Below, piece after piece: positions 48,201 through 58,455 of a stretch of 64,000 bases of DNA. The stretch is from contig BDSI01000002.1 in NCBI GenBank assembly GCA_003117195.1, positions 651,621 through 715,620 of the forward strand, in the 5' to 3' direction. The first letter of the stretch is position 1. Each line of letters begins with the position of its first letter. Both the position numbers and the translations under genes were made by a program. This DNA is from Eudorina sp. 2006-703-Eu-15. Lineage: Eukaryota > Chlorophyta > Chlorophyceae > Chlamydomonadales > Volvocaceae. The notes under the pieces were generated by a model. It made no database searches, was not told where the DNA came from, and saw only the letters and a list, made by a program, of their open reading frames with translations.

Positions 48201-51200
48201 CACGGCAGGCAGCCGTAGCCGCGGAAGAGCGGCGGGCGGCACAGGCGGCTGCCAGGGAGGCAGCACAGGCCGTGGCGAACTTGGAGGCGGCGCAGGCCAG
48301 CGCCCGCGAACGGGAGGTCTCGGATGGGCGCGACGCGGCGCAAGTCCGCGCGCTTGAGGACGCCGTCATGGTCGCCCGGGAGACCGCTCAGTCCATTGCG
48401 CTGGAGCTGGCGGCCGCGCGCAGCGCCGCTGAGGTGGCGGCCCACGAGGCAGCAGCTGCTACTGCCGCGGCGGCCAGCGAAGCGGCAGCGGAACGGGAGA
48501 GCGCCCGGGCGAGCGCGAGGGAGGCGGCACTGGAGACGGCGAGGGAGGTCGCACTGGTGACTGCTAGGGAGATCGCCAGTGAGTCGTCGCGGGCCGTAGA
48601 CCAGTTGGGCGGCGCGGTGCGGGAAGTGGAGGACTTGCGGCAGCAGCTGGTGGCTGCGCTGGCGGCTTCCGTGTCTCAGCGGGAGGCGCAGACGCAGGCG
48701 CACGAGGCGGAGGTCCGTCGGCTCACGGACCGCATCGAGCAGGCAAGCGCGGCCGCCGCTGCAGACGCGGCGGTGCTGCGGCAGCAGTCCGCAGACGCCA
48801 ACCGGGCGGTGGCCGCACTACGGTCCGAAGTGGACCGGCTGCGGTGGCAGCTGGAGGAGGCGCAGGAGAGCGTCGTAGAGGGCAACCGGGAGATTGAGCA
48901 GCTCCGCCGGAAGCTGGAGGGCGCTGAGGCGGCGCTTGTGGCTGCGGGCCAGGCGCAGAGCGAGCTGCTCGGCCGTCTCGCGGCCGCTGAGGCGGAGGCA
49001 GAAGCGCGGGGCCAGCTGGCGGACGCCTCCCGCCGTCGGTTGGAGGACGGGACGGCGCATATCGCCCGGCTGCAGGAGCACGTCAAGGAGCTGCGCGAGC
49101 GCCTGGTGGAGGCGGAGGAGGAAGCGGCGGCGGAGGCCGCTGCTGGAAGCGCCAGGGAAGTGGGCGAGCTGAGGCAGCAACTTGAGCAGACGCAGGCTGC
49201 GGCTGATGCGGCCAGGAGGGACGCCGAACGCCTGCGGAAGCAGCTCGTCGAGGCGCAGCAGGCGGCTGAAGCGGCGCAGAGCGACGCCGCGCGGTTGCGG
49301 CGAGAACTGGCGGATGCACAGAGTGCTGCAGACGCGGCGCGGAGCGACGCAGCGCGGCTGCGGCAGCAGCTGTCGCAGGCACACCGGGAGGCGGATGCGG
49401 CGCGGAGCGACGCTGAGGGCCTGCGGCTGAGGCTGGCAGAGGCGCAGGGTCTGGCGGCGATGAACAGCGCGGGGACCGAGCAGTTGCGGCTGCAGCTGGC
49501 CGAGGTAAGCCGCATCGCCGCTGCCCAGGAGGCGGCGGCCGCCGCCGCGGCAGCGGCGAGCGAGGCCGCCCTGGCGGCGGCGAGGGACGCGGCGGCTGAG
49601 GCGGAGCGCAGAGCTGCGGCGGCGGCGGAGCGCGAGGCCGTTCGCACGATGGAGGCTGCCCTGGCCACCGCCCGGGAGGTGGCGAGGGCAACTGCCCGGG
49701 AGGTCGCCGTCGAATCGGCCAGGGAAGCCAACGAGGCCACAACGCGCGAGTCGGCGGCCCAGGTGGGCGCTTTGGAGGCGGCGCTGTCCATGGCGCGCGA
49801 GGTTGCGGCAGCCGCCGGATGGCGCGCCAGCCAGACCGCCGCACGGGAGGTCGCCGCCGCGGAGGAGCTGCGCGAGGTGGCGGCCGCGGCCGCCCAGCAG
49901 GCGGCCGCCACGGCGACCGCCGCCGCGGAGGCGGCGGTGGCGGCCGTCAGGGAGGCCGCGGCTGTGGCGGCACAGGGCGCGGCGGCTGCGACGGAGGAGC
50001 GGCGCTCCGCCACCGCCGCGGCGGTACTGGCTGCTGACGCGGCCTCCAGCGCGGTGGCCACCCGATCGGCACTGCTGGATACCGCCCGCGTGGGGTTGCC
50101 CTTCCAGCGCCCAGCTGCTGACGACCTCGACGGCCACCCCAGGCGTGAGACGTCCCCCGCAAATCGCCATTCTCGCCATCCGAAATACGACCTGGCAGCC
50201 GCATCGCCGGTGGCGGCGTCTGAGACTGCTCCTCCTGGGGCAAGCCAGGCCGAGGGCCTGAGAGCGGCTATGCCGCAGCAGCCTGGGGCCCTGCAGCACC
50301 CGTCCGTGTCCTACCGAGCGGTCGTGTGGGAGGTCGCGCCCCAGGGGCGCTCCACGGGCGGTGGAGCCGCCGAGCCGCATCATCAACAGTCAGCGGCCCC
50401 CGGCGGTGCAGACGCACCCACCCAACCGACGCGCAGAGTGGCCCTGCAGGCTCATGCGGGACAGGAGGGCCTCCTCCAGCTGGACCCCGACAGCGACCCC
50501 ACCGTCGCCGCTGCCGTGGCGGCGGCAGCCGCCGCGTACGAGGACTCGTGCCTCTCCGGGCCGGAGGTCCGGCCGCAGCCTGGCGCCGGCATCAGTCCCA
50601 GGGAAGGTGACCAAGACGGTCATGCCGACAGCCGCGCAGCCCGCCCACAAGCACCACCGCCTTTCCCAGCACCGGCACCGGCACCAGCACCCCTACAGCA
50701 GCCGGCAGCACCAACGCCCGCACCGACGTCGGCGCCGGGGCCCGGACCACAGCTAGGCCGGGGCCCGACCCGCAGCTCCGTCGCCAGCACGGATGAGCAC
50801 ATCCGTGACACCCTTGACCGACCCACGGTTCACAACCTGACGGCGGGGCGGCGGCGCTACAGCGTCGCACAGTCCCGGATCTCCCTGGAGCCCGAGGGGG
50901 AGGACGACGACGACGACGACGCGCGGTTCGGCAGTGAGTCGGTGGTCGCTGGGTCCACGGCTGGCCGGAGAACGTCAGGCCCCGACATCAGCAGCTCAGT
51001 GGACCTTGCACTGGAGAGCTTCCGCTTCCGCAGGCAGCAGCTTGCCGCATCGCCACCCGCACGTGCCAGGCCCGTCTCCGCCTCCACGACGCCCTCCCAC
51101 CACGCTGGTATCCGCGAGCGCAGCAGCGGCAGTGTAAGCGTCAGCGGCCCCCGCGCCGCTTTCGACTTTGACGTCAGTGGCGGTGGCAGCGGCGGTGCCG

Positions 51201-51793
51201 GCGGTGCCGCCGGGCCTGCAGCGGCGGGCCTGCACACATCCGCAGTGCTTGGCGCCACTGCTGCCTCCTCCCTGGATACGGATGCCCGCCGCGCAATCCA
51301 GGAGTTCCAGCTGATCAAGCGGCGCCTCGGCCTGGTGGATACCTCCTCACCTCCACCGCCGGGGCCGGCGGCGCCCGTCATGGCCGCCTTCGTGGCCGCG
51401 CCTGGGGCGCCGCCCTGCGCCGCCACCAGGCTGCCCAGAACTGAGCCCGCATCACCCTTGCTGCAGCAGCAACAGCGCCCGCAACCGCCGCCGAAGCAGC
51501 AGCAACAGCAAGCCGGCGGTCAGTCCTTCTCCAGCAGCTTTGACGCCGGCTCGCCGACCCGTGGGCCGGTGAACACGCTGGGGCGGGCGCTTCCGGGGAG
51601 CGCTCGGCTGGGCGGCGGGATGGGGGCGCCGCGGCTTGGGGAGGAGGACGCCGCGATCGACCGGCGCGCGGCCTCCGCCGAGGCGTTGTTGGACCCCCAG
51701 GAGCTCGCATCGCGGCTGCGTCGGCTGACGGAGCGGACGACGCAGCTGCAGCAGCGGGTGTCCAGGTTGACCCAGCCGCTGGGGCGGATGTAG
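42256..51793 (+). CDS. Giant Ala/Gln-rich coiled-coil protein (5' end unresolved)
   Basis: Three large exons join in phase: 42256-45394 (acceptor CCGGCAG, phase 2), 45513-46334 and 46550-51793 (stop TAG), for at least 3,060 residues. The first exon is Ser/Pro/Gly/Arg-rich and probably disordered. The second has helical segments (FRHAFDRLRRRLALHV; SLRRRLEDLDADEAAAALRE). The third carries a long coiled coil from about 47,900 to 50,050. Its core has near-regular repeats such as DAARSDAARLRQQL and EAAQSDAARLRREL. The C-terminus adds a short heptad segment (LRRLTERTTQLQQRVSRL). No enzyme, membrane segment or known domain was seen. Coiled-coil proteins of this size in green algae are often structural (basal body, flagellum, cytoskeleton), but that is inference only. 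Upstream exons are uncertain. Confidence 0.75.
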
Positions 51794-53184
51794 GTAGGAG
51801 GGCCGTGGGGGCGACGGGACGCGCCAGATCGGGGGCCCTGCCCGTGTTGGCGGCGGCAGGGCGCGTGCGGAGGTCCACGGGCAGAGGGTTCCGAGGGGCG
51901 AACGTGGTCGACACGCGGGGGCAGGGGCAGGGATATGGCGCCGGGACCGGTTACCAGGGACATGTGGGACATACCGGGCTGCGGTGGTGGGGGCATCAGG
52001 GGTTGTGAGATGGTTGTCGGGAGGATGGGGCCCTGCCGGGCAGCCATCCGTGGCAAGCTTGGCGGGCAGGCAGTTGGTGCGCCCAGGATGCACTTTTGAT
52101 GGCTGACCCCGATTGCATCCGGTAGTGGGGACCCGGCTGTTTCTTTCTGGTACAAGGTGGCTGTTCCTTTGTCGTTTTCTCGGTGCGGCTGAATGCGGGG
52201 GCGAGGGCCGGTACCTTCTCGCGGTGCTTTCGGGGGCAACTTGAAGCGGGGTCCGTGGAGAGCGTTGTGGCGTCAAGTCCTCCCACGTAGATTGTACCGC
52301 GACCATGTACCGGCGAGCACATGTCATGTGGGTTTCCCGATCGCTGTGGAGGTCGCTTCGCCTCGAGGTGCCTGGAGGTCGCCTCGATACGGAACCGCAA
52401 TCAGGCCCCCGCCCAGCGACCTTCGATTCCCCAGGGCTTGGAAGGCATGAGCGCGGCGTGCGTGTGGCCGAGAGGTATACGTGCGTGTTCGACTCGAGGG
52501 AGCGTCCTTTCTCTTTTTTTCCTTTTGGTCTCCTTTCTCGTTTGTTGCAGCATAAAGCGCTTGGGTTCTGAGATGTTTGAGGCTTGAGAGATAAGCTGAG
52601 AACATCTGTACCTATCATAGCCGTGGGCCAAATAGTGATGGCTCGACGTTCTTCATGATACGGTAACAGCCTCTACCCTTTTCTCTTGGCAGGCCCGTTC
52701 AAGCAAGCCCACGTGCGGTGGCTGGCTGACCCATGGGTCGCTGCCCAGACGGGGTCTGATTGCAGTCAGGAGAGCGCCCAGACGTCATAATACTATGTTG
52801 TGTCTCGGGATCAGCTACGTGCATACTCCTTGCACTTTGCAGGTACCCCGTGTGTCCCTAGCGACGACTGAGGAGAAAGTTTGCAGAGGGCCCTGTGTCG
52901 TCGCGCATTCGTTGACATAAATGCTTTAGCGCTCTCTTTCTCGTTGTGCAGCAGCTGTCATCCGAGCAGCGTGCTTGAGATTGAGCTCGAATGTCTGACT
53001 GTTAAAAGAAGCTCCAGAGCCAGAGTTGACTCCAGGACGGGGGTGGGTCCATGTTGCAGCCAGCAACGTCCTAAGAGCGGTAACCTGCTTACAACAACGC
53101 CGATGTGTAATCGCTGTATAATTGATTTCCAACCAGATTGTGGTCTGTAACAGATCGTGTACCGCCTAGCCGGACGCTGCCCTC
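51794..53184 (+). other. 3' UTR and intergenic gap after the coiled-coil gene
   Basis: The plus strand is G/T-rich after the stop, as expected of a long 3' UTR, and becomes more AT-balanced past 52.5 kb. It ends with two TGTAA signals just before the next gene. One copy of the palindrome GACCCATGGGTC is at 52728. No coding exon was recognised. Confidence 0.45.
53106..53150 (+). promoter_or_regulatory. Two TGTAA poly(A) signal candidates
   Basis: TGTAA occurs at 53106-53110 and 53146-53150. This is the usual chlamydomonad poly(A) signal. If used by the coiled-coil gene, its 3' UTR would be about 1.3 kb and end only some 20-30 bp before the next start codon at 53185. Confidence 0.45.
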
Positions 53185-55342
53185 ATGTCGGGAGAGGTCG
53201 GGGCCGAGGAGCGCGCGGCGCGCAGTTACCGCGCGGCCGCCGAAGACGAAATGTTGGCAGCTTTGAAGCACGAGGTGCGGCACCCGCAGCGATTCATTCC
53301 TTGGGTGTGCATAACAGGAAAACGATCTGCCTTGGTCTGCACTTTTTCCCCGCTCGTGCGCACCGCAACAGCACTCGACGCTAGTGCGCGGAGCGCAATG
53401 GTCTCTCAGGTTTGTCCGCGGCGCGATCCAGCGCACCAATACAGTCGACAGGCTCGTCCGCTTGGCTGTCAATTAGCTCAGCCTCTTCGACGGTGAATGC
53501 ATCATCCTTCGTCGCGCTCTTCCCGCACGCTGTCTTCTGTTGGCCATGACATTGGTGACAGCCGTAGCATCCTTCCGCACCACACATTGCCATGCTCCGT
53601 GGTCTCGCGCCAGGCAGTCGTCCGCACCATCTCTTACAAGGAGGACACGGGCGGCCATGACCCCCCGAGGAATTCCCCGCCGTCGCTGGCCGCGGGTAAG
53701 GGCCGCGCGGCATGGGGTCCATTTTCATGGCCCTGCTGCCCTTCCGTGTGTGACAGACCACAGCACATGCTCCAAGAGAATTCTGATTTTGCGGCCGCGA
53801 CCGCGAGGGCCGCGATCGGCCGCCTGCGTGCCCGCGCTCGGTCGGGGACTTGGCGGCAAGAGACGCCGATTCTTATTCAGGATGTTACAGCGGACCCCGC
53901 GGGTGGATGCCGATGTGGAAGCAGCGCCGCGGTGTCCACCGGGCGCACCCGCACCAGCATACACCGCACGCGGCCAGCTCCCAGAGGGTGAACCCCGACT
54001 CTTTGCTACGTGCTGACGATGCCGTGCTGTCGTACTGCGGAACGAAACCTGGACACCTCTCTCAGGGGCCTTTGGCAAGTACGCCAGCGCGGTGGCGGCG
54101 GAGCGCCACATGAGCCCCGTGGCCGTGATGGGCTCGGTGGGGGTGCCGGACTCCCGGGACGCGTTGCCGAGCGAGGAGCAGCTGGCGCAGCAGTTGGCCA
54201 GGGAGGTGGGTGGGTGGGTAGGTCAATGCGGGGCAGGGCGGGCGGGCGGGATTAGGGAGGAAGGCGGGAGAGGTCGAAATGGCAAGTCGGCGGGACCCGG
54301 GTGCGTGGTCGTTGGATGGCACTGCGGTCGGCGCCGGAGCGGCTTCGGTTGAGGCAGCGGGGCATGGGTTGTGCGATGGAGGAGAAGTGGGGAGTGTTGT
54401 GCCGTGGACGGGCGCCTTAATGCGCCTCGCGATGGAAGGGTGCAACAGGGCGGAATCCCTGTCCTTGTTCCAAGACGCCCAGCTACTTGGAAATAGTGTG
54501 TGCGACCCATGGGTCGTTTCTGAGGCTGCTGGCATGCCGCGAGGGGGACGCTGCCGACAGTCGAGACCGCAGCAGTTGGCGGTCTCGGCTGTCGGCCGCG
54601 TGCCCCTCGCGGCATGCCACACAACTTCACTAGTGATGATACATCCAACGAGTCTTATGGAGGATCAACTGTTTGCACTGTGACGGCAGTTCGTGAAGGC
54701 ATTCACGGCCGATCCACGCAACGCCCGTCAGCCGTCAAGATTCCCGGGGTGACTTCGCATCCTGTCGCGTGCGCTCAGGCTGAGGCCGCCTACACCGCCG
54801 AGAAGACGGCGGGCGGCGGCATGGTGGGCCGCAGCGGCGTCGCGTCCAAACTGCAGAGCGCCGCCGATAAGTTCGCGCGCATGGTGAGGGCGAGCCGAGA
54901 CGATGGGTTGTAAGGGCTCTTGCTAAGTGCTCTTGGAATTTAAATTGAGAAAAATGCTCTGGGGATGTGTGGATTATTTATTATTCATGATGTTACAGCG
55001 GACCCCGCGGGTCATCGGTGGATGTGAGGGTGGGAGGGATGCGACAATGGGGTCGGACCGCCGTACTGATTGCGGAGGCGGCCGGCTGCTGGAGCCGCGC
55101 ACACCTACACCTACGGACGTGTCCGCTGCGCTTCTGGCTGATGACGCCAAATCCCGTTTCAGCGGATCCGCCCAACCCGCGCCACTCCACGCCCTGCAAC
55201 GCGTGTTCTGACGCGCCAGGTGGCTTTGGATAAGGCGCCGTCGGAGTCGGCGGTGGCGGCCGCGGAGCCGGGAGCTGCCACGCGGTTGGCCGCTGCGGAG
55301 GCGGCGAGGCAGGGCGCTGCGGAGGCGCACGAGCAGGAGTAG
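53185..55342 (+). CDS. Small hypothetical Ala-rich protein, multi-exon
   Basis: Recognised exons are 53185-53274 (MSGEVGAEERAARSYRAAA..., phase 0), 54066-54205 (AFGKYASAVAAERHMSPVAV...), 54779-54883 (YTAEKTAGGG...KLQSAADKFARM) and 55220-55342 (stop TAG). The last three join in phase 0. The second begins in phase 1, so at least one exon between 53274 and 54066 is missing from this model. The visible parts total about 150 residues: helical, Ala/Glu-rich, soluble, no signal peptide or membrane segment. The repeated A-x-K-x-x-S-A-A pattern vaguely recalls seed-maturation or LEA-type proteins, but this is too weak to assign. The introns carry a hairpin and a dispersed repeat. Confidence 0.55.
53873..53904. 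repeat. 32-nt dispersed repeat, copy 1
   Basis: This copy contains GATGTTACAGCGGACCCCGC. It matches 54981-55012 in 31 of 32 positions. Both copies lie in introns of the same small gene, in direct orientation. Confidence 0.9.
54531..54618. repeat. Near-perfect 40-bp inverted repeat (hairpin)
   Basis: The arms 54531-54570 and 54579-54618 are reverse complements at 37 of 40 positions and flank an 8-nt loop (AGCAGTTG). One more T-A pair extends the stem. It lies within intron 54206-54778 of the small plus-strand gene. A stem this long with such a short loop suits a small-RNA precursor or a tiny foldback transposon (MITE). No target-site duplication is obvious. Confidence 0.92.
54981..55012. repeat. 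32-nt dispersed repeat, copy 2
   Basis: This is the second copy of the element at 53873-53904, with one mismatch. It is embedded in an AT-rich pocket of the last intron. Its end runs into a GACCCCGCGGGTC variant of the palindrome seen elsewhere in the window. Confidence 0.9.
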
Positions 55343-56979
55343 GCGTACCTCCCTGGAGACCATGTCCCCCAGCTGCACGGGAGTTGCGGACAGGTTGCGA
55401 ATATACGGCATGTACGACATGTACGTTCTCACACACGCGTGGCGCGCAGGTCCTATTGCTGCTGGCAGTTCCCATCCTGGCGGCAATGCACGAGCCTTCA
55501 GAGCTGGGGTCGCCCGTGGGCCGCCTGTCGAAGTGTAAAAGATAACTGTCGAAGTGTGTGTGCCGAAGCCGCGGTGGTGGCGTTTGATGTGTCCGCGGAC
55601 GATCCAGTGGGTGCTGAGGGGCAGAGGGCGGCCGTTGGGGACCACCGCACATTCCACTGACTTTGTGCCTCCCACGACAAAATGTTTTGCGATGCGTAGA
55701 GCACCACGACCAGTACGGTACAAAATGGGTGCAATCGTCCGCACAGCAAGGTCGAAAGGCGTCCGTGTGTCCCTTGGCATCCGGAGTGTTGTTGTTGCGT
55801 GTGATGGCGTTGGCCCGGGAGTGCCAGCTTGTTGGAATGTGGGGTCGGGGCGTGGGGGCGTGCGGCGGGATGATGCTTGTCACGAACAGCGCGGCGCTGG
55901 TTGTTCATCGAGGTTGCCGTGCACACGGCATGCGCGCATGCCCGCATTGGGAATCGGTACGGTCAAATGGAGAAGCACGCGCGCTTCCCACGTTCTTTAT
56001 CTTTCCCGCTACCTTTCTTAACTTCTTATACTCGTTGTCAAGCAACTCCACCGCCCCTACATCCCGGCAGCAGCACAGCAGCTGCATTCCTCGGCATCGG
56101 CCAACCACACCCGACACTTCCTCGCCTGACCTCCTCGCCTCGCTCCCTCCCCTCGTCTGTTCAGCCATTCCAGTGCCCCCAGGGGGAACAAGCCGGGCAG
56201 GGAAAGCCGGAGGCCGCCGGCCAGGGGTGTCCAACAGCGTGTGACGGCGTACCGACACCTGGCGGCAGCAGCCCCCGCAGCCCCCGCAGTCCACAAACCC
56301 ATTGCCGGGCAGCCAGGGAATGGGCCCTAAGCGGTTGGAAGGCCTCCGCGCAGCTCAAACTTAACCCATGGGTCCCAAGGGCCGCAGCTGCCGTAAGGAA
56401 TGGCCCCTAAGGGACCCCCTCCATATGGCCTACACCGAAGGGCATCGCCTGCACCAAGGTAACCCTCCCCGGCCCAGTCCCCAGTCGGGACCTGCCAGCT
56501 GGTGGTGGTTCCGTCGCCCCCACTGATGCCACCCCGCACTCGAGAGGTTGGGCCAATTGGATATGTGTATCAGGGGCCAGCCACTCCAACAATCCCGGCC
56601 AATCCCGCATTCGACAACAATAATCCACAGGGTGCAGTGCATCTCACTGCTCGGCCACCGCTCGGCCATCGAGCAGGAAACATTACCCCGCGGACCCCCG
56701 GCCGCCGTTTCAAGATCGCTGCTGACCGAGGACCGAGGACGTCCCTCTCACCTTGAGCTGTTGGAACCCTCCGTATCCTCCGGAGGTCACTCAATACCTA
56801 CCATCGTAGCTGCTACTGCAGCAGCTGCAGCCAGCAACAACCAGCAACAGTTATTGCTACTCCCCTGGAGCTCCTCTTCTCTCGACCTCACCCGAGGCGG
56901 CAGCGAATTCCTTGCATGCGCCTCTCAGACCCTTTCACGCCTCACTCAGCGGCGGACGCCTCATAGCGCGGTGCAGATA
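55343..56979. other. Convergent 3' region, no gene seen
   Basis: The small plus-strand gene and the minus-strand GCK gene end towards each other here. The plus strand is C/A-rich from about 55.9 kb, as expected if it is the 3' UTR of the minus-strand gene. Open frames in it lack domains. Confidence 0.4.
55534..55538 (+). promoter_or_regulatory. TGTAA poly(A) signal candidate
   Basis: TGTAA lies 192 bp after the stop codon of the small Ala-rich gene, a plausible 3' UTR length for this lineage. Confidence 0.5.
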
Positions 56980-57909
56980 CTACTGCTTGGCATCGCCAGC
57001 CTGAGCCGCCCCCGGTTGGCTGCCGCCCTCCTGCTGCCCCTGCTCCTGTCCCTGCTCGTCCTCCGGCCGTCCCCCCAACATCTCCAGGAAGGGCTCGTAG
57101 TAATCCCGGTGATCGATCGCGCACTGCAGGAACGCCTTGAACTGCGACACGACACGAGAGACAGGAGCGGGGGCACGCGAAATATTCAATCACCTAATCA
57201 CGTGTTCAAACGCCCCGTGGCCCGCGTGGCCACCGGTGTCCGACGAGGACCTGAACGAGACCCGAGCGAGACCTTGCACCGCATGCCGCGGTGCGGTGCG
57301 TGCTGAGAACCAGGCGCATGTTGTGTATCTTGGTACACTGGGCGTGCGGACGCATCGGAGGTGATCACCCCTTGCACTGCGGCGTCTCGGCAAAGAGTAT
57401 GCGACTGTACCGAACATGGCCTGCCCAGCCTATCAGCAATACCCAGCGACAGCAAACGACCCACATGGTCTTGGCACTCCTCGATGTAGTCCTTGCCCGC
57501 CTTCTTTGCCTCCGCGCGACATGCAACCCATTCCTGATGGTAAGGTGAGCTCGGTAGCAGTAGCGGCGGACGGGAGAAAGAAAACCGGCAAGTCAATTAG
57601 GACGTAACAGCCCAAAGAATGCCGTACTCGACGGTCGTAGCACAGCAAGCATACAGATCGCGTAGGAATTTGCATTACTGCTCTGTCGCGCACCTGATGC
57701 TGCGTCTTGCATTCCCCTGCCTCTATGAATTCACAGATGGGACAACGAGACAAGTCGTCCCCAGCGCCAGTCTCGTCATCGCGGTCCTTGTCTGCTTGAG
57801 ATGGGGCTTCGGATGGACGTTCTGCGACTGCTGGTGCAGCGGGTGGTTGCTCGCGCAGGGATTCGCCGGTGGTTGCTGATGATGACGGCGAAGCGTCGTC
57901 GCCAGGCAT
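56980..57909 (-). CDS. GCK-domain protein
   Basis: Three minus-strand exons in phase 0: 57909-57694, 57533-57465, 57141-56980 (stop TAG), 148 aa. The first 50 residues are acidic and Ser/Pro/Ala-rich. Residues ~56-115 form a GCK domain: CPICEFIEAGEC (Cys 56, 59, 67), then EWVACRAEAKKAGKDYIEEC (Cys 77, 92), then FKAFLQCAIDHRDYYEPFLE (Cys 102). The cysteine spacing and the DYYEPFLE end match the plant/algal GCK family, small helical proteins of unknown biochemical role, sometimes linked to mitochondria. No clear mitochondrial presequence is visible. The C-terminal ~30 residues are Gln/Gly-rich. The ATG at 57909 is the first in frame and is close to the divergent promoter. Confidence 0.88.
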
Positions 57910-58455
57910 GTTTGAGGAGATAATTGGTTGTAGTATGTAAAGTATTATCTCCTATACAATGTAAACAATATAGCGAAGGAAGAAGTTTGCATCACGCTGG
58001 TCGCGACAAAGGGTGTATGCATGCATAACGCGCGAGAAATACTTTCTTGCCAAACACTGAATGATTACGCAGATACTGAAAAGGACAGCATAAATCCGTT
58101 GCAGCCTTAAGCGTGAGACCGTACTTATTTCCAACCGTCGCAACGAACCCCGTCATAATTTGCAGCAAATGCGTCACTGCGCACAAAACAGACTTCATAA
58201 ACGAAACTTAGTAAGCAAAATTCAACAACGAAAGTCTCATCTTGGCGTCCTTCCACCGAAGCTTCAAGGTCGGAGTGTACCATATCTGACTGTGTGTATT
58301 GGATCACATCGCATCTGAACAATCTGGTATCGTTTTCACCTTCCACACAATTTGCCGGAGGGAAAAGAGGCGGACGAGTGGCCTTCAGTATATTGCACAT
58401 ATCACCCTGACTCAGCCGAAGCCGGGAGCCTGGCCGAGCTTGTCCGAGGCCAGCG
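57910..58455. promoter_or_regulatory. Divergent promoter region, GCK / CHY genes
   Basis: A 546-bp gap separates two divergent starts. The first 450 bp are among the most AT-rich in the window. Both transcripts must start here. No single TATA box could be assigned. Confidence 0.5.

Noticed and set aside
48676..50386. Long minus-strand frames (460-520 codons) opposite the coiled-coil exon
   Set aside because: They are antisense shadows of repeated Ala/Arg/Glu codons. The plus frame is longer, ends in phase and shows heptads.
53185..55342. Late-embryogenesis-abundant / seed-maturation assignment for the small Ala-rich protein
   Set aside because: Only a loose Ala/Ser/Lys pattern supports it, with no full motif, and one exon is missing from the model.
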